A DNA stretch of 64,000 nucleotides from Branchiostoma belcheri (lineage: Eukaryota; Chordata; Leptocardii; Amphioxiformes; Branchiostomatidae), in contig NW_017804242.1 of assembly GCF_001625305.1 (NCBI RefSeq), positions 1,282,483 through 1,346,482 on the forward strand, in the 5' to 3' direction. Under the pieces are notes generated by a model. The model was not told where the DNA came from, did not search any database, and saw only the letters and a list, made by a program, of their open reading frames with translations. Numbering within the stretch: the first letter of the stretch is position 1; each line of letters begins with the position of its first letter. The position numbers and the translations under genes were made by a program. Below are positions 37,063 to 48,611 of this stretch, in pieces.

Positions 37063-37148
37063 TAGCCTGGGTACCATCCGAATTTTCGCTACCCAACGCT
37101 TGAAGAAATCAGCGTTGCGTAGCAAAAATCCGGATGGTACCCAGGCTA
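37063..37148. repeat. Hairpin element, AGCCTGGGTACCATCC family
   Basis: Arms 37063-37092 and 37119-37148 are near-perfect reverse complements. The same arm sequence with one substitution (GGTGCCATCC) forms another hairpin at 41311-41375, so this is a repeated palindromic family. Confidence 0.85.
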
Positions 37149-39653
37149 ATTTTGAAGTGGAAATCTTTGTTTAGAAAATGGAGTACCTGTTAGATTGACA
37201 AACGAATTCATTGCTGCCAATGTGTGCATTACTTTTCTTCTAACCCTAATACATGTAGGCCTTATATACATGTATGTAACAGCAAGACTTTTGTATCTTC
37301 TCATTTACATTTTGGATGTGTGCAAGCTAAGGTCAGTGCTAATAGCACAGCGTACATGGAACTGTTGATAAAACACTTTTTATGAAATTCAGTTGTCAAT
37401 TTTATTGAGTGAAACATCATCTTCTTGCAGTTGATTTATGAACAGCAAGATGTTGACTGGGGCTGGCACTCTAAGTGTGAAAATATGTCATACATGTACA
37501 TGTATCTGTTCATTCAAAAGAATGTTGAATGTACAATGTAGCAGTTTTAACGTCAATTTTGCACCAAAGTTGAAAAAGAAAATGAAATCAACACAAGGAA
37601 ACTCAACACTTTAGATAAAAATTATTTCTTTTATTGTCCTCATATGCACATATTACATGTATATAACATGAACTCAGGGTACATGTACTGCCCAATAGTT
37701 AAACATTCTGCAAAGTTCCTGAAGTAAATGAAATTAGTACCCAAAAACTAAAGCTCATCTGCAGAATTATTCTTTTCACTTTGAGGTGAACTACAATATT
37801 GTCGATGCAAATGGTAATGCACTAGAAATTAGGATCTGGCTGGCAACTTAAAACGTACATCTGCCATTGGGCACATGTATGTTTCCACTATGGGGGGCAG
37901 TAATTACAAAGTAAAGGCCTCTTGGTCTTGTACAACTTCATCACATCTGCCAAATGATGCACTTTTCTTACCTCAGTTCCCTGCCATGCCAACAAGCCCT
38001 AACCATGTTGTTTGTCCATGACACGGACAATTATGATTCAATGTAAGAACAGTATCTCGAAGAGAATTGAGAAAAAAAATCCTCAGTGTATTTTCGCAAA
38101 GGTACAACCTCTGCAAGTGCCAAACTGAAGGAATGTGGCTGACTTGAAAAGTTTTTTTTTTCTAGACCTGAAAAACCAATGCAGAAACCAATATTAAAAC
38201 TAGTTTTTAATGACAAAAATTTGCTCAGCTTTTGGGTGCAAATCAATTTCTTCATGATCTCATCAAATACATTTGCATTACAACTCAATTCCAGTAGTTC
38301 TTCCTAGTCCATGTAATAGATAAACGTGATACTTGTTTTCTGCACAAACCCTTGCACCCGTTAGCAACGTTAGACCAGACCTGGCCTCCGGGATAGTAAA
38401 ATTACACAAATACGTTATGTACCATTAATATACATAGCATAGGTCTGTACAGGGGTTTACTCATTGTGATAAGAAAATTTACAAAACTCCCCACATTCTT
38501 CCTCATCAAGCAGCAGGTTTTCAGGACCTTCCCTGACAATTGTTAACAGCACAGTGTAGTGTCCACTCATCACTAGTACATTTTGTACATTGTAGTTTTA
38601 CTGTAAATCTGGAAAGTTCTGCAGTGGTTTTCTTTTCAGTGTGAGTTCTACACCGCAAATTTATGACACAGCAAATATGCATTTCCAATTGTATTACCCT
38701 ACTGTACTATAGAATTGTTTCAAGTGCGAAATTAAAACCCCGAGAAACTTTTTTCTTTCCAACCCCAATAAAACCACTGCAAAACTAAGTAGATTCACAG
38801 TACATTTTATGCATTTAATGTGAGTTTCTGACTTCTACAACATGATATGACAAGAATCATGTTTACTACAAAATAAACCCAGACTTCAGTGAATCATGAA
38901 CTGTGCAGAACAAGTGTGTTGTTAGATCTTTACATATTTTTTACAACTATACATGTATGTAGATAGGTACATGTACATGCACTTGAAAACATTTGATATA
39001 CCAAAAATCCATATTCAGTAACAAGTCTACAACCTTTTGGCCACAAATAGGACAGTGTTATTAAAACCTGACTTCTCCATTCTCAAAAAAAAAAAAAATT
39101 ACCTAAAAAATTCATTAACGTCGATCACCAAAATGCTGACTATGCTGACAAACTACCTCTACAACTGAGGCATTCATGTTTTCTAGTCTCAACCTGGGGC
39201 AGACTTTTTATTTACTGACCAAATCAACTAAAATATTCCACCACCTGCAGCCTTTCACCTGAATGAGTCCCAACATCATTTATTTTAGATAGTCCATTTG
39301 TACTTCTGCACAATTTACCACACAAAGTGTTAATGAAACTTTAAAAAACGTCTGTGACAGGAATTTCAAACCTCTGGAAAAGCTTGTGGCAAAAAAAGTT
39401 GCCTAAATATATTGCATTTTTGCTGTGCTTATGATGCTGTGTAGACAGTTTGTTACCAGATATTTGAATACATTTTGCCTTGTGTCTAAAAATTTGGAGC
39501 TTTGACATCAGCAGTCAGAGAGGATAGACTGTAGACACAGGCAGAGCATAGTATGGCATGTACAATAGTGTACCAATGGTACTAAGGGACACAGGATACA
39601 TCATGTTGATGAATGTTAGACGTCCCTAGAACATATCGTAATGCAAAATAAGT

Positions 39654-39895
39654 CTAGCAACTGGATAAATTCTGGAAAGACTCAGACATTTCAGATAGCG
39701 TCCATTATTGGTGACTGAGAAACATAGTGGGCATGGCAGAGAAAGATTTCTCTGTCGCTTCTGTATAGCCGGTATAGCTGCTCATCAGTGTAACACACCA
39801 TCTTTGCAGGCATGTGGTGCTGATGAGTGATAGTGGATGCTATCTGAAAAGTCCAACCATTCAGAGAATCTAGTTGCTTGATTCTTTTGTATCAT
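39654..39895. repeat. Inverted repeat with LINE tail in the loop
   Basis: TTTCAGATAGCGTCCA near 39690 is inverted at about 39833-39850, with arms extending through AGCAACT. A minus-oriented copy of the TGTGTTACACTGA...TATACAGA tail (39760-39810) lies between them. Confidence 0.6.
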
Positions 39896-40322
39896 GTAGG
39901 ATATAGCTGGCTGGACACATTTGGCAATTTGCATGGTCATTAAGCAATCAGACTTGTAACCAGAACAAAAGTATCCACAGGCCTAGGCCAGCACATCAGC
40001 AGAATGTACTGCACCTGCACGTAAACCCTGCCTTTTCACCGTTTTGGTCGGGTGTTTGGCCAATGTTGCATCAGAATTTTTCCTCTTGCAGATGACATCT
40101 TTTCCGATGTGGAAATATTTGGAAACTACAGTCGGTATGTCAACCGTATATACTCGAACACGACCTTACATCATGTATATGACTCGTCCTGCCGAAGTGC
40201 TACGCACAATACATTACGGGTTTCACGCGGGTGCAATACAATCTGCCGACGTGCTGCCTATAGGCCACGACTGATCCTGTGTGAGATTTGGGGCTCTCCA
40301 GGGGTTTACGGTACAGCAGTGC

Positions 40323-43300
40323 TCACGTCATGAGCATGTCTAGAGCCTTGTGTTCGTCGTTACTGCTGACTATCAGAGCCTCCTTGATCTTGTCCTGTGG
40401 GAATCCCATCTCCTCAAACTTCAGCAGCAGCGACAGGTAGCTGCCAACCTGTGAAGGCAGTAGGACTCATTAACAACAGACTCATCATTTATTTTTGCCT
40501 GTGTTACACAATCCATCTGGGCTGCTTGGGCCTCCTACCCAAAAGCATGTGACCATACACTTGTAACTTTTCCTAAACTAGCAATAGGAACTCATGGTCT
40601 TTTATCAATGCTTAACAGGATATGTGTGTGTGAGTATGTGTAGATCAGTTCAAATAGGACCTTACAATTATCTGTCACAATCAAAACTTGGCATCAAAGG
40701 CTCCAGTATGGAAGTACATGTAATGCTTTGAAGGTGTCAGGATTTGGCTGGTAGCCAGCAGGGATTGGCAGTCAGAATTCCGCTCTCAGTGAATTGGAAC
40801 TACTTTTCAGAGAAGCTCCAAGTACATACATACAGACGATACAACAATATACAGTATACAAGGGCAAGAGTAATTGTGTTATGTACATCAAAGGCCAAAA
40901 TCATCATCAGTACATGTACCTCTGCCTCTGAGCCACTGTGGAAGTCTAGAGCTTCTTCTACTCTGGACTCGGGAAAACCACGTTGACACAGTCTGTCCAG
41001 CAAACACAGTCTGTCTATGACCTGGGAAAATAATAGAGCTTAGTGTCATGTATGAGCTTACAGCAGCATTAAGACCACAAACAATGCTATTTTTTATTTG
41101 AGAGCATTCATTGGTATAAAGAGTGACTTTTAAAATGCTAAGTTGTGGCTCTCGGTTTATTTTCCAGGCTCTATTTTCAGAAAATTACTGATCACATTTG
41201 ATATTTCAGTGGTCATCTGTCACCTTCTTCAGGGCAACAATGACAAATGTAGTTCTGAAAGTCAGTCACCAAAACGTTGCATATAGAAACCCACTGGTTA
41301 TTCAATAAATAGCCTGGGTGCCATCCAATTTATATACCTGGGTTCCCGGTATACAGATAGGATGGCACCCAGGTTAACTCAGAAGATTGTTACCTTCTTG
41401 TCATCCTGTCCGAATGTCTGCACAGCCCAGGCCACTCTCTCCAGAGGGAAGCCCATGCCTGTAATGCTGCTGACAAACCGCTTCCCCGACACGTCCAGAC
41501 TTCTCAAACACTCCGGCTCACGGACGTCTGCCGCACTCGAGGTGGGGGTGGGGGCAGGGCTGGGAACGGGTTAAGGGGCTGTGGGTGTGGAGGGGGGGGT
41601 GAACATGGAAAATAAAGTTTGCATTAATGAATTATCTTCCATCATTTGGATCTTTCACATCAAAGCTTTTTGATCTGACTGGTTGATTCTGGCGCTGCTG
41701 TAAGCTGCCTATAATATACATTGTATGGCTACATAGTTGTCTTGAATACCAGTATTTAGATTTGTAAGTTACAGTGATAGTTAAGCTAAGCAAATAGATC
41801 ATGTAAGCAAAAAATGACACAATTCAATACAGGGGGATGCAACAGTCAGAATTTTGGGGTGTAGTGAATGTTAGCCATGTTTATGTATTTTCAAGGAAGT
41901 AATTTGAACTGCAGTTGTTTTGAGGGGTCTACATGTACATGGTAGCACTGACCCCAAAAGACATGACTGATTGTTGTATCCCTCCGTACCACAGGATGGA
42001 ATAACACAATTAGAACATGAATGATGCATGGTAATATGACACCGAGCTAAAATCTCTATTGAAAACCCCCGCCATGCAAGAGCACGCTACATTGGTTGGT
42101 CACCTCTACTTCTAAACACATGTACAATAATAATAACATGCCCGATTACCCCTGCAAATTGTCAACCACCTGCTGTGAAGTATTAGTGATGGGGAAATGA
42201 AACAAAGGAAGATGCCTACGATTTGTCACAAGGCAACATGGGAACTGCTTTTGAAGGATGTAATGGGAAAACAAGACTTGATGTACAATGAGAATTTTTC
42301 TGAAAGTCAAAAAATATCTAGTGACCAAAAAATATGGATACAAGCATTGCACATCTGCAATTTTCCAAGCAGAGGTTTCAGTCTGGGATATCACAAGTGG
42401 TCGCCACAATAATGGAAGAAGAAAGAAATCGCAGCCACTGCACCTGAAGCAAAACCTCTGCTTGGAGAGTATGAGAATTTCCTCCATGAATGCTTTTGTC
42501 TTTCTCAATCTGACAAATGTTCAGAAAAATTCACCCTGTGAACATAGAAATGACACCTTCGTATGCACCTATGGTATTTTGTCAAAGAAAAGAAAACAAC
42601 AACATCAAACGATAACAAATTAAGATGAAATGGTGAAATTAAAGTAGTGCGTTAACACCGTAAAACGTACCAAACCAAAACTGTCCACCTCAACTCCAGA
42701 GTCAAGTACCTGAGTCGTACCAGAGGCTAGAACCTGAAAGTCGCAAGGGAAACAAAACACAAGACAGGGGCTGTTATCATCCAAGTCAAACTGAAGTGAC
42801 TATGTGACATACTATTAGTTCACTCTTCAGTACTATTCAAGCAGTAGTTCTGTGTTAGCCAGTCACACATTACGAAATAGAGTGGAAGCAAGTTGAAGAA
42901 GGTCAGGTTGAAAAAAAAAACATATATACAAACCTGTTTGGGGCTTGTTACCATCATGTCACAATGGCTAGACTATATACTATATATTATAATAATATCT
43001 ACATTGATGAAGGTTAGACTACAAAATGTATATCATATATGTAGTACTATACTATACTATATCATATACATGTAGTATATGGCATTCAATGTACCCTGTA
43101 CAAGTAAGCAAAACTACATGAATTTGGAGTATTCCAGTCAGGAAAGTTGCCACCTATATTTTGGGTGGACAGAAATTTCACCAGTAAGTGTCTTCATCAT
43201 GAAGACAGGAATTTCAGCAGCCGGTATTTAAATGAATCTCTCTCGCCTTTACCAGACTTCAGAAGCAAAAGAATAGTCTGCTAAAGGAGTACAGTTTGCC

Positions 43301-46300
43301 ACTCCCGCATAGAACCTCTCCAATTCCCCGATTATTCCTGTAGTTCTGGCTACTGCAAATATAGAGATACTGCTTGCTTGACTTGACTTGACTGTACCTT
43401 TGGGTGAACTGATATCCCATGGGACCAACCGTAAAACTCTTCCCTACCTTCTAAATAATGCATACTCGGTCACATATGGCCAATTACACTTAACCAATAG
43501 AGAACTGATAGTCAAACGGCTAACTTCAGTGTCATAAAGGTTCAGACAAGCAGTGTCAATGGCCCATCAAATTTGCCCATGCACAAATTCTTTCACATAT
43601 TAACATGCACTCACTCGTCTAGTCCTCATATTTTCCAATGAAGATATTTCTCCAATACAAATGAAATTACAAATATATGTAGATACACACATACATGTGC
43701 CGTACGGTAGATATCTAGACCTGCTACCTTGTTTAGATTCATAATACAGGTACATGTACATACATGTACATATGTTAGTAAATGTATGTGATCAACTGGA
43801 AAACATACTCCAGTAGATACCTAGACCTGCTACCGTGTTTAGATGGTGTGCATATTCAAAATACATGTATGTGATCAACTGAAAAACAAACAAAGTCACC
43901 TGATTTGAAGATGGACTTGACCGCGGGGGCAGCGGAGGAAGCGGGTGACCCCTCGGTGAGTTCTGACCGCTGCGCGCGGCCGAGTCTGACGGCAGGGTCC
44001 TGTCCTCCTCCAGGGCGGGGCTGGCAGATGTGCTGGAGGGGGGGCTGAGGGGGATCACCTGTTCATACAGGGGGTTGGCTACTGCCGTGGGGAGGGAGCT
44101 AGGTCCTGTGGGGAGGGGGCCATTGGATGCACCCTCCGGAAGTGCATGTCTCATGTAGCCTGGACCTATATCAACCGGTTTACTCCCCGTGTTTGGGACA
44201 TCCACCAGCAGTCCCCCTGTGTCAGAGTGCGTGGTGGGGTACGGCAGGCCAGGGGGACTGCTGGCATCCAGCTCAGGCGAAGCCGTTGGTATTGGCGGGA
44301 GCGGGCTGTTTTTTAGGAAGGGGTTGTTGGCCGCCACGAGTTTGGAGGTGGCGGCCGCGCTGGGTATCACCCCGTTGGGGATACCGTTACTGTCCGCAGC
44401 TTTCCCGCCACCGCCGCTCTCCGACCTGGCTTTGAACGCGACCCTGCTGCCATGTTTCCTCGTGACCGTGACCTCGACCCTCTCCTGGTCGGCGGCGGAG
44501 GGCGCCGCTCCATTCGAGTCCGCCGGACGTTGCTCCTCGCCGTCCGAGCAGACGGTCGAGTCCAACAGAACAGTCTTCAGCTCCTCCATCACGTTTATCG
44601 TCTTGAGTTCCATGTCGTCAAACGGGCTCGACTCGCCCTCAAAGTCCGTGATTTTGAAGCTTGCCGCCGGCGCCTTCGGTTTCCCCTCCTGGCTATCCTG
44701 TGTTTTCGGCGCAGCAGGCTGCGGCTGGAGGATGCTGGAGGGGTCGTAGCTGGCTAGGGCGGGGTTCGTGGGGGGCCTGGGGAGGGAGGCCGTTGTCGTC
44801 TCCCCCGGGGGACTGCTGTTAGTGTCTGTGGCATCGTTCGCTGGTGGCGATGGACACGAGGAAGAAGCCTCGTTTTCTGCCCTTCGCTGCGCTTCCATAG
44901 CCTGCTGGTACTCCCTCCGCTTCTTGGCCATCTCCAGAACGCTGTTCTCGTGTCGGAAGTCATACTGTAACAGGCAGAAAGACAAAATATTTTATAACTC
45001 CCATCAAAGCTATGCTTTTTCCTGAGCATGGGAAGACTGCCAAAGAGTTGGAGGGACTAGAGATGTACATTTGTTCTCATGTTGGGGGTCATAATGTAAC
45101 ATGCATAAAGAAAATATATATTTCAAAACTCCAATAAAATCTACATGCCAATTTGCCAACCCCAGACCCCAGGAAAGCCAAAGAGATAGAGGGACCAGAT
45201 TACAACAGATATACACTTGTCTTGGCATTAGAGAGGCAGAGTTGAGGGCCATGGAGCATGCAGCATGGAGAAAACTTTTGGAGGGGAGCAAGGGGTGACA
45301 GTATCTGGGATACACATGAAAGCAATCAAAGCTAAAAGCTTGCTTAAAAGCATGACTTCAATCTAATTCCACAGCTTCTTTATAAAACTATAGTCATCAC
45401 AAGCCATTCTCTTGAATGGAAACTTTAGTTAATGACTGCATCGCATTAGCAACATTGACTACAGAGTACAGCAATATTTTGCAATAGAAGGGGAATGGAA
45501 GCTTTTTACAGTGGTACAATTTCACAATTGAAAACATTCTGTAATACAGTGGTCATACAAAAATGTATATATTCAATCATGGTGTCATGACTTTGCGAAG
45601 GAAAGGTTGTTGCAAATACTGTGTCAAGATGTACAGGCCTTACCTCAAGTGAGAGTGCTTCTGACGGATTCTTGTGGTGATAGCTGATAGGTAGGGTTAC
45701 CTGTTGGAAAGGTAGAGTACATGATCAGAGAAACAAGTAGAGTTCTAGTATTTACTTAGTAAATGATGACACATCATGTGTTGTCAAATTACCTAGGTAT
45801 CTGTACATTCAGGTCTGGGCCGAAATTCCTAAAAAAACTGAAGAGAGCATTTACACTAAATCTGTTTGATTTTGAAAATCAGGGAAAGGCCTAGGAAATA
45901 AGTCATTAGAAGAAACAAACTTACCCTTCTGGGTGGCTTGAAACTCTCTCCAACTTTGATCTCTATTCCATCCAATGCAGCACTTAGCCCTGTAACTGGT
46001 ATACATTTAAAAATAAGCATGTGCATGTAACATGTACATAAAGTTTGGTTCATTCAGTAACAAATATATGTTAATAAAAATCTATACATATATCTACTAC
46101 TAGTAACTTTCTAACAGATACAAACATGTACATTTGGACTACCTTCCCAATGAGACCACGTTTTTGGCAGTGTCTCAAATAACTTCCCATTGACATAAGC
46201 ATTAACACCCGGTTTACACGGCGACAAAATCCGTGCATACGAAAATGGCGTACGCAAATTTCGTACGAAAATTGCGTACGCAAAGGTTTTCCCTCCGTGT

Positions 46301-46829
46301 AAACAGGTCCCAATTTGCGTACGCAAGTTTCGTACGAAATTTTCGTACGCCACCTCTAGATCGCCCAGCGGGGAGTTTTTATGACTTTTCGTGCCTCCGG
46401 GCGTCGTGTAAACAGGACTGATCGTACGCACGCACTTCCTTGATGCAGGATGTCAGGGGTCATATGCAAATTCCCTATATTTTTCACATTTTTCACAGTA
46501 TTTTGATCACATTTGACTGTTAGGATATTGTTAAGCCTGTTTGTAGTGACCACCTGGCCACATAGATCAGATCTTATCACATCAGTCCCAGGTCAGTATT
46601 CAAACCTGAATCCTGAATTCATCTCTTGTTCAAGTTCTTTGGCAATGATTAAACTTAATACATCAAATGGTATTTTTTTCACTCTTGGAGTCTGCATATT
46701 GAGGAAACCAGTCATAAAATTTACTTGCTGTGGGCTAATTTGATCACTACTAGTAGGTAAAAGGTAAAAACCCAGCTGATACTCACAGGTGGCAGAGTTT
46801 TGTCTCTCTAAGCCCCTCCCAAACGCCAT
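40323..46829 (-). CDS. UBAP1: Ubiquitin-associated protein 1 (ESCRT-I subunit)
   Basis: Eight coding exons: 46787-46829, 45925-45989, 45644-45700, 43900-44964, 42676-42733, 41394-41527, 40920-41021, 40323-40448. They sum to 1650 nt, 549 residues (human 502), with all phases agreeing. N-terminal UMA-type segment DGIEIKVGESFKPPRR, then VTLPISYHHKNPSEALSLEYDF, matches UBAP1. A second anchor is SFKITDFEGESSPFDDMELKTI in the long exon. The C-terminal SOUBA region (three UBA-like helix bundles) reads FVSSITGMGFPLERVAWAV, LCQRGFPESRVEEALDF and KFEEMGFPQDKIKEALIV. In vertebrates UBAP1 joins TSG101 and VPS28 in ESCRT-I, sorting ubiquitinated cargo on endosomes. The first coding exon is assigned by phase and position only. 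Confidence 0.93.
41311..41375. repeat. Hairpin element, AGCCTGGGTGCCATCC family
   Basis: AGCCTGGGTGCCATCC (41311-41326) pairs with GGATGGCACCCAGGTT (41360-41375), just beside the donor of UBAP1 exon 6 at 41393. Same family as 37063-37148. Confidence 0.85.
46205..46435. mobile_element. Repetitive element of CGTACG words in UBAP1 intron 1
   Basis: Bounded by CCCGGTTTACACGG and by CGTGTAAACAGG, which is also repeated internally at about 46296. The interior alternates GCGTACGCAA and TTTCGTACGAAA, both self-complementary, so it can fold extensively. No transposase frame. Confidence 0.55.
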
Positions 46830-46950
46830 AGCATTATCTTCTTCAACTGACTGGCTACTTCTAGACCTGAAAATCAACGAAATAATGATAAAACAGTTAG
46901 CACACAGAACATATCCTAACCAAACCAGTCTGCATCTAGTATACATGTAT

Positions 46951-47070
46951 ATCTCCAAGCAGATCATAGGGTGGCAAGGCGGTACCCATTGGCCAGAGGA
47001 TGGCTGAAGACACTCCTCTAGGCTCTGGCCAATGGACACTGCCTTGCCACCGTATGATCTGCTTGAAGAT
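46951..47070. repeat. Hairpin MITE with 48-bp arms
   Basis: Arm 46951-46998 (begins ATCTCCAAGCAGATCATA) and arm 47023-47070 (ends TATGATCTGCTTGAAGAT) are near-complete reverse complements with a 24-nt loop. It lies in the UBAP1 5' intron. Confidence 0.85.
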
Positions 47071-47978
47071 TAGTATATACAGTAAAATGGTCTCCTGCAA
47101 TATGAAGAAAAATTAATCAACTACATAATGTTACATGTAGAAAAGAAAATCAGCATTAGTGAACACAATCCTACCTTTGCATTACGAAAGGCTTCTAATA
47201 TAAAGGCTAAATTTCTTAACAATCTCTGTCCATTATTTGCTTGACCCACATCTGATTGGATATTATGTACCAATGTAATTTGGCCAGTTGCTGTGACCTG
47301 ACCTCCTTATAGCTTGCTTGCAAATTATCACCCATTATTCTGTTTGAATAATAGATGATCACAGCAAGATTTTGGAACTCAATTGATGCTAACTTGAACT
47401 GTTTCTGTCATTTTTTCTTTTTAATTAAAGGGCTACATATTGAAATTAATGACTCTAGATCTTTTTCGTGAAGAGATGATTATCACATACACATAAAATG
47501 ATATACTCAGAATCACATTAGTATACTTACAGTACAAACTTCATACTGCTGTCTGATCTTTGCAGTAATGACTGTAGTATTAAATATGCCTTGGATAAAA
47601 TGTTGTATGAAATACGTAATACGTACTAGTATTTCACTTGGCACAAAAAGCTTTCAGAATCAGATATAATTTTCCTCCTTTGGAGTATGTATTAGTCGAT
47701 GCAGTGGAAAGTAGGAAATCAAACGCGTTCGGGACAACAAACGAAATAGTCCGTACCAGGGACAACCTGGCAGTCCTTTTAAAACAAAGAACAATGAGTG
47801 TCGCAGGTGCTAGGTGTTCCCTTTGAGTCACATGAGAGTACACTCACGGTACAACTGGGACAAATCACTTCAAGATGATGTCATCAGCTGGTTAGATTCG
47901 ATGACATAAAAACGAAATAAACACGAAAACAATCTTTTCCGGAGCACAGTTATGTACAGGAAGGCTTACCATACGTAC

Positions 47979-48100
47979 CAAGTTGATGATGGTTGCTTCT
48001 AGATCGACCTGACGTCGACAGATTGGACGATAACTTATGGAAGGTGTTCCGAGCTTGGCAAATCCAGCTTACGAGTGGCAGCCATATTGGCTCTAAATTT
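47979..48100 (-). other. UBAP1: Candidate UBAP1 5' untranslated exon
   Basis: On the minus strand a stretch ending CATCAACTTG is followed by a consensus donor gtacgt at 47978. Its upstream edge is the transcription start, estimated near 48090-48100. It would splice to the acceptor at 46867, ahead of the ATG at 46829. Confidence 0.35.
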
Positions 48101-48114
48101 AGGATGTGACGTCA
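48078..48114. promoter_or_regulatory. Shared UBAP1/MVD promoter sites: YY1-like and CRE
   Basis: GCAGCCATATT at 48078-48088 is the complement of a YY1 site. The full palindromic CRE TGACGTCA lies at 48107-48114. Both fall between the divergent start codons of UBAP1 (46829) and MVD (48612). Site function is inferred from motif only. Confidence 0.5.
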
Positions 48115-48611
48115 CTATCATAAATTTCACCAATCCTTGCGTTTTTCAATGCGCAGAAGTGTTCTAAGGGGCGAAATCTCTAATCTTGTGTAATTCGGCG
48201 GATCCCAAAGTGCTAAAAATGACTGTGAACTTAATGTCTTCCTGTAACCTTTCACCGTGTAAATTCTGCTAGTCATATGACACATATGGACTAAACCATT
48301 CAGAGGGGGGATATGTTGACAAAACATATAAATGTCAGGAACGTTTCTCTGGTAAATAGTCATAAAATCTACATTTCGAACTGAAAGGTACATTTTAGAA
48401 TATTTTAATAGGAAATTTTGACATCTAAGAAATACATGTGGCTCTAAACAAACGACTCGATATATCTAAATGGTTTGTTCCGTATTATAACCTTTGACCT
48501 TACGATCGGCCCATATGTTCACAACTTTGTCTTGCATGCAGTTTGGTCTTTTTCTTGTCCTGAATGTAGGAAACACGACAACAGAGACCCTGCAGAGACC
48601 GAGCTCAAGTC

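Larger units (their letters stand above)
36362..40322. other. Convergent KIF24-UBAP1 intergenic and 3' untranslated sequence
   Basis: The two genes converge here. About 4 kb of AT-rich DNA holds no supported coding exon. A minus-strand AATAAA (complement at 37630-37635) is one candidate UBAP1 polyadenylation signal. Confidence 0.6.
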
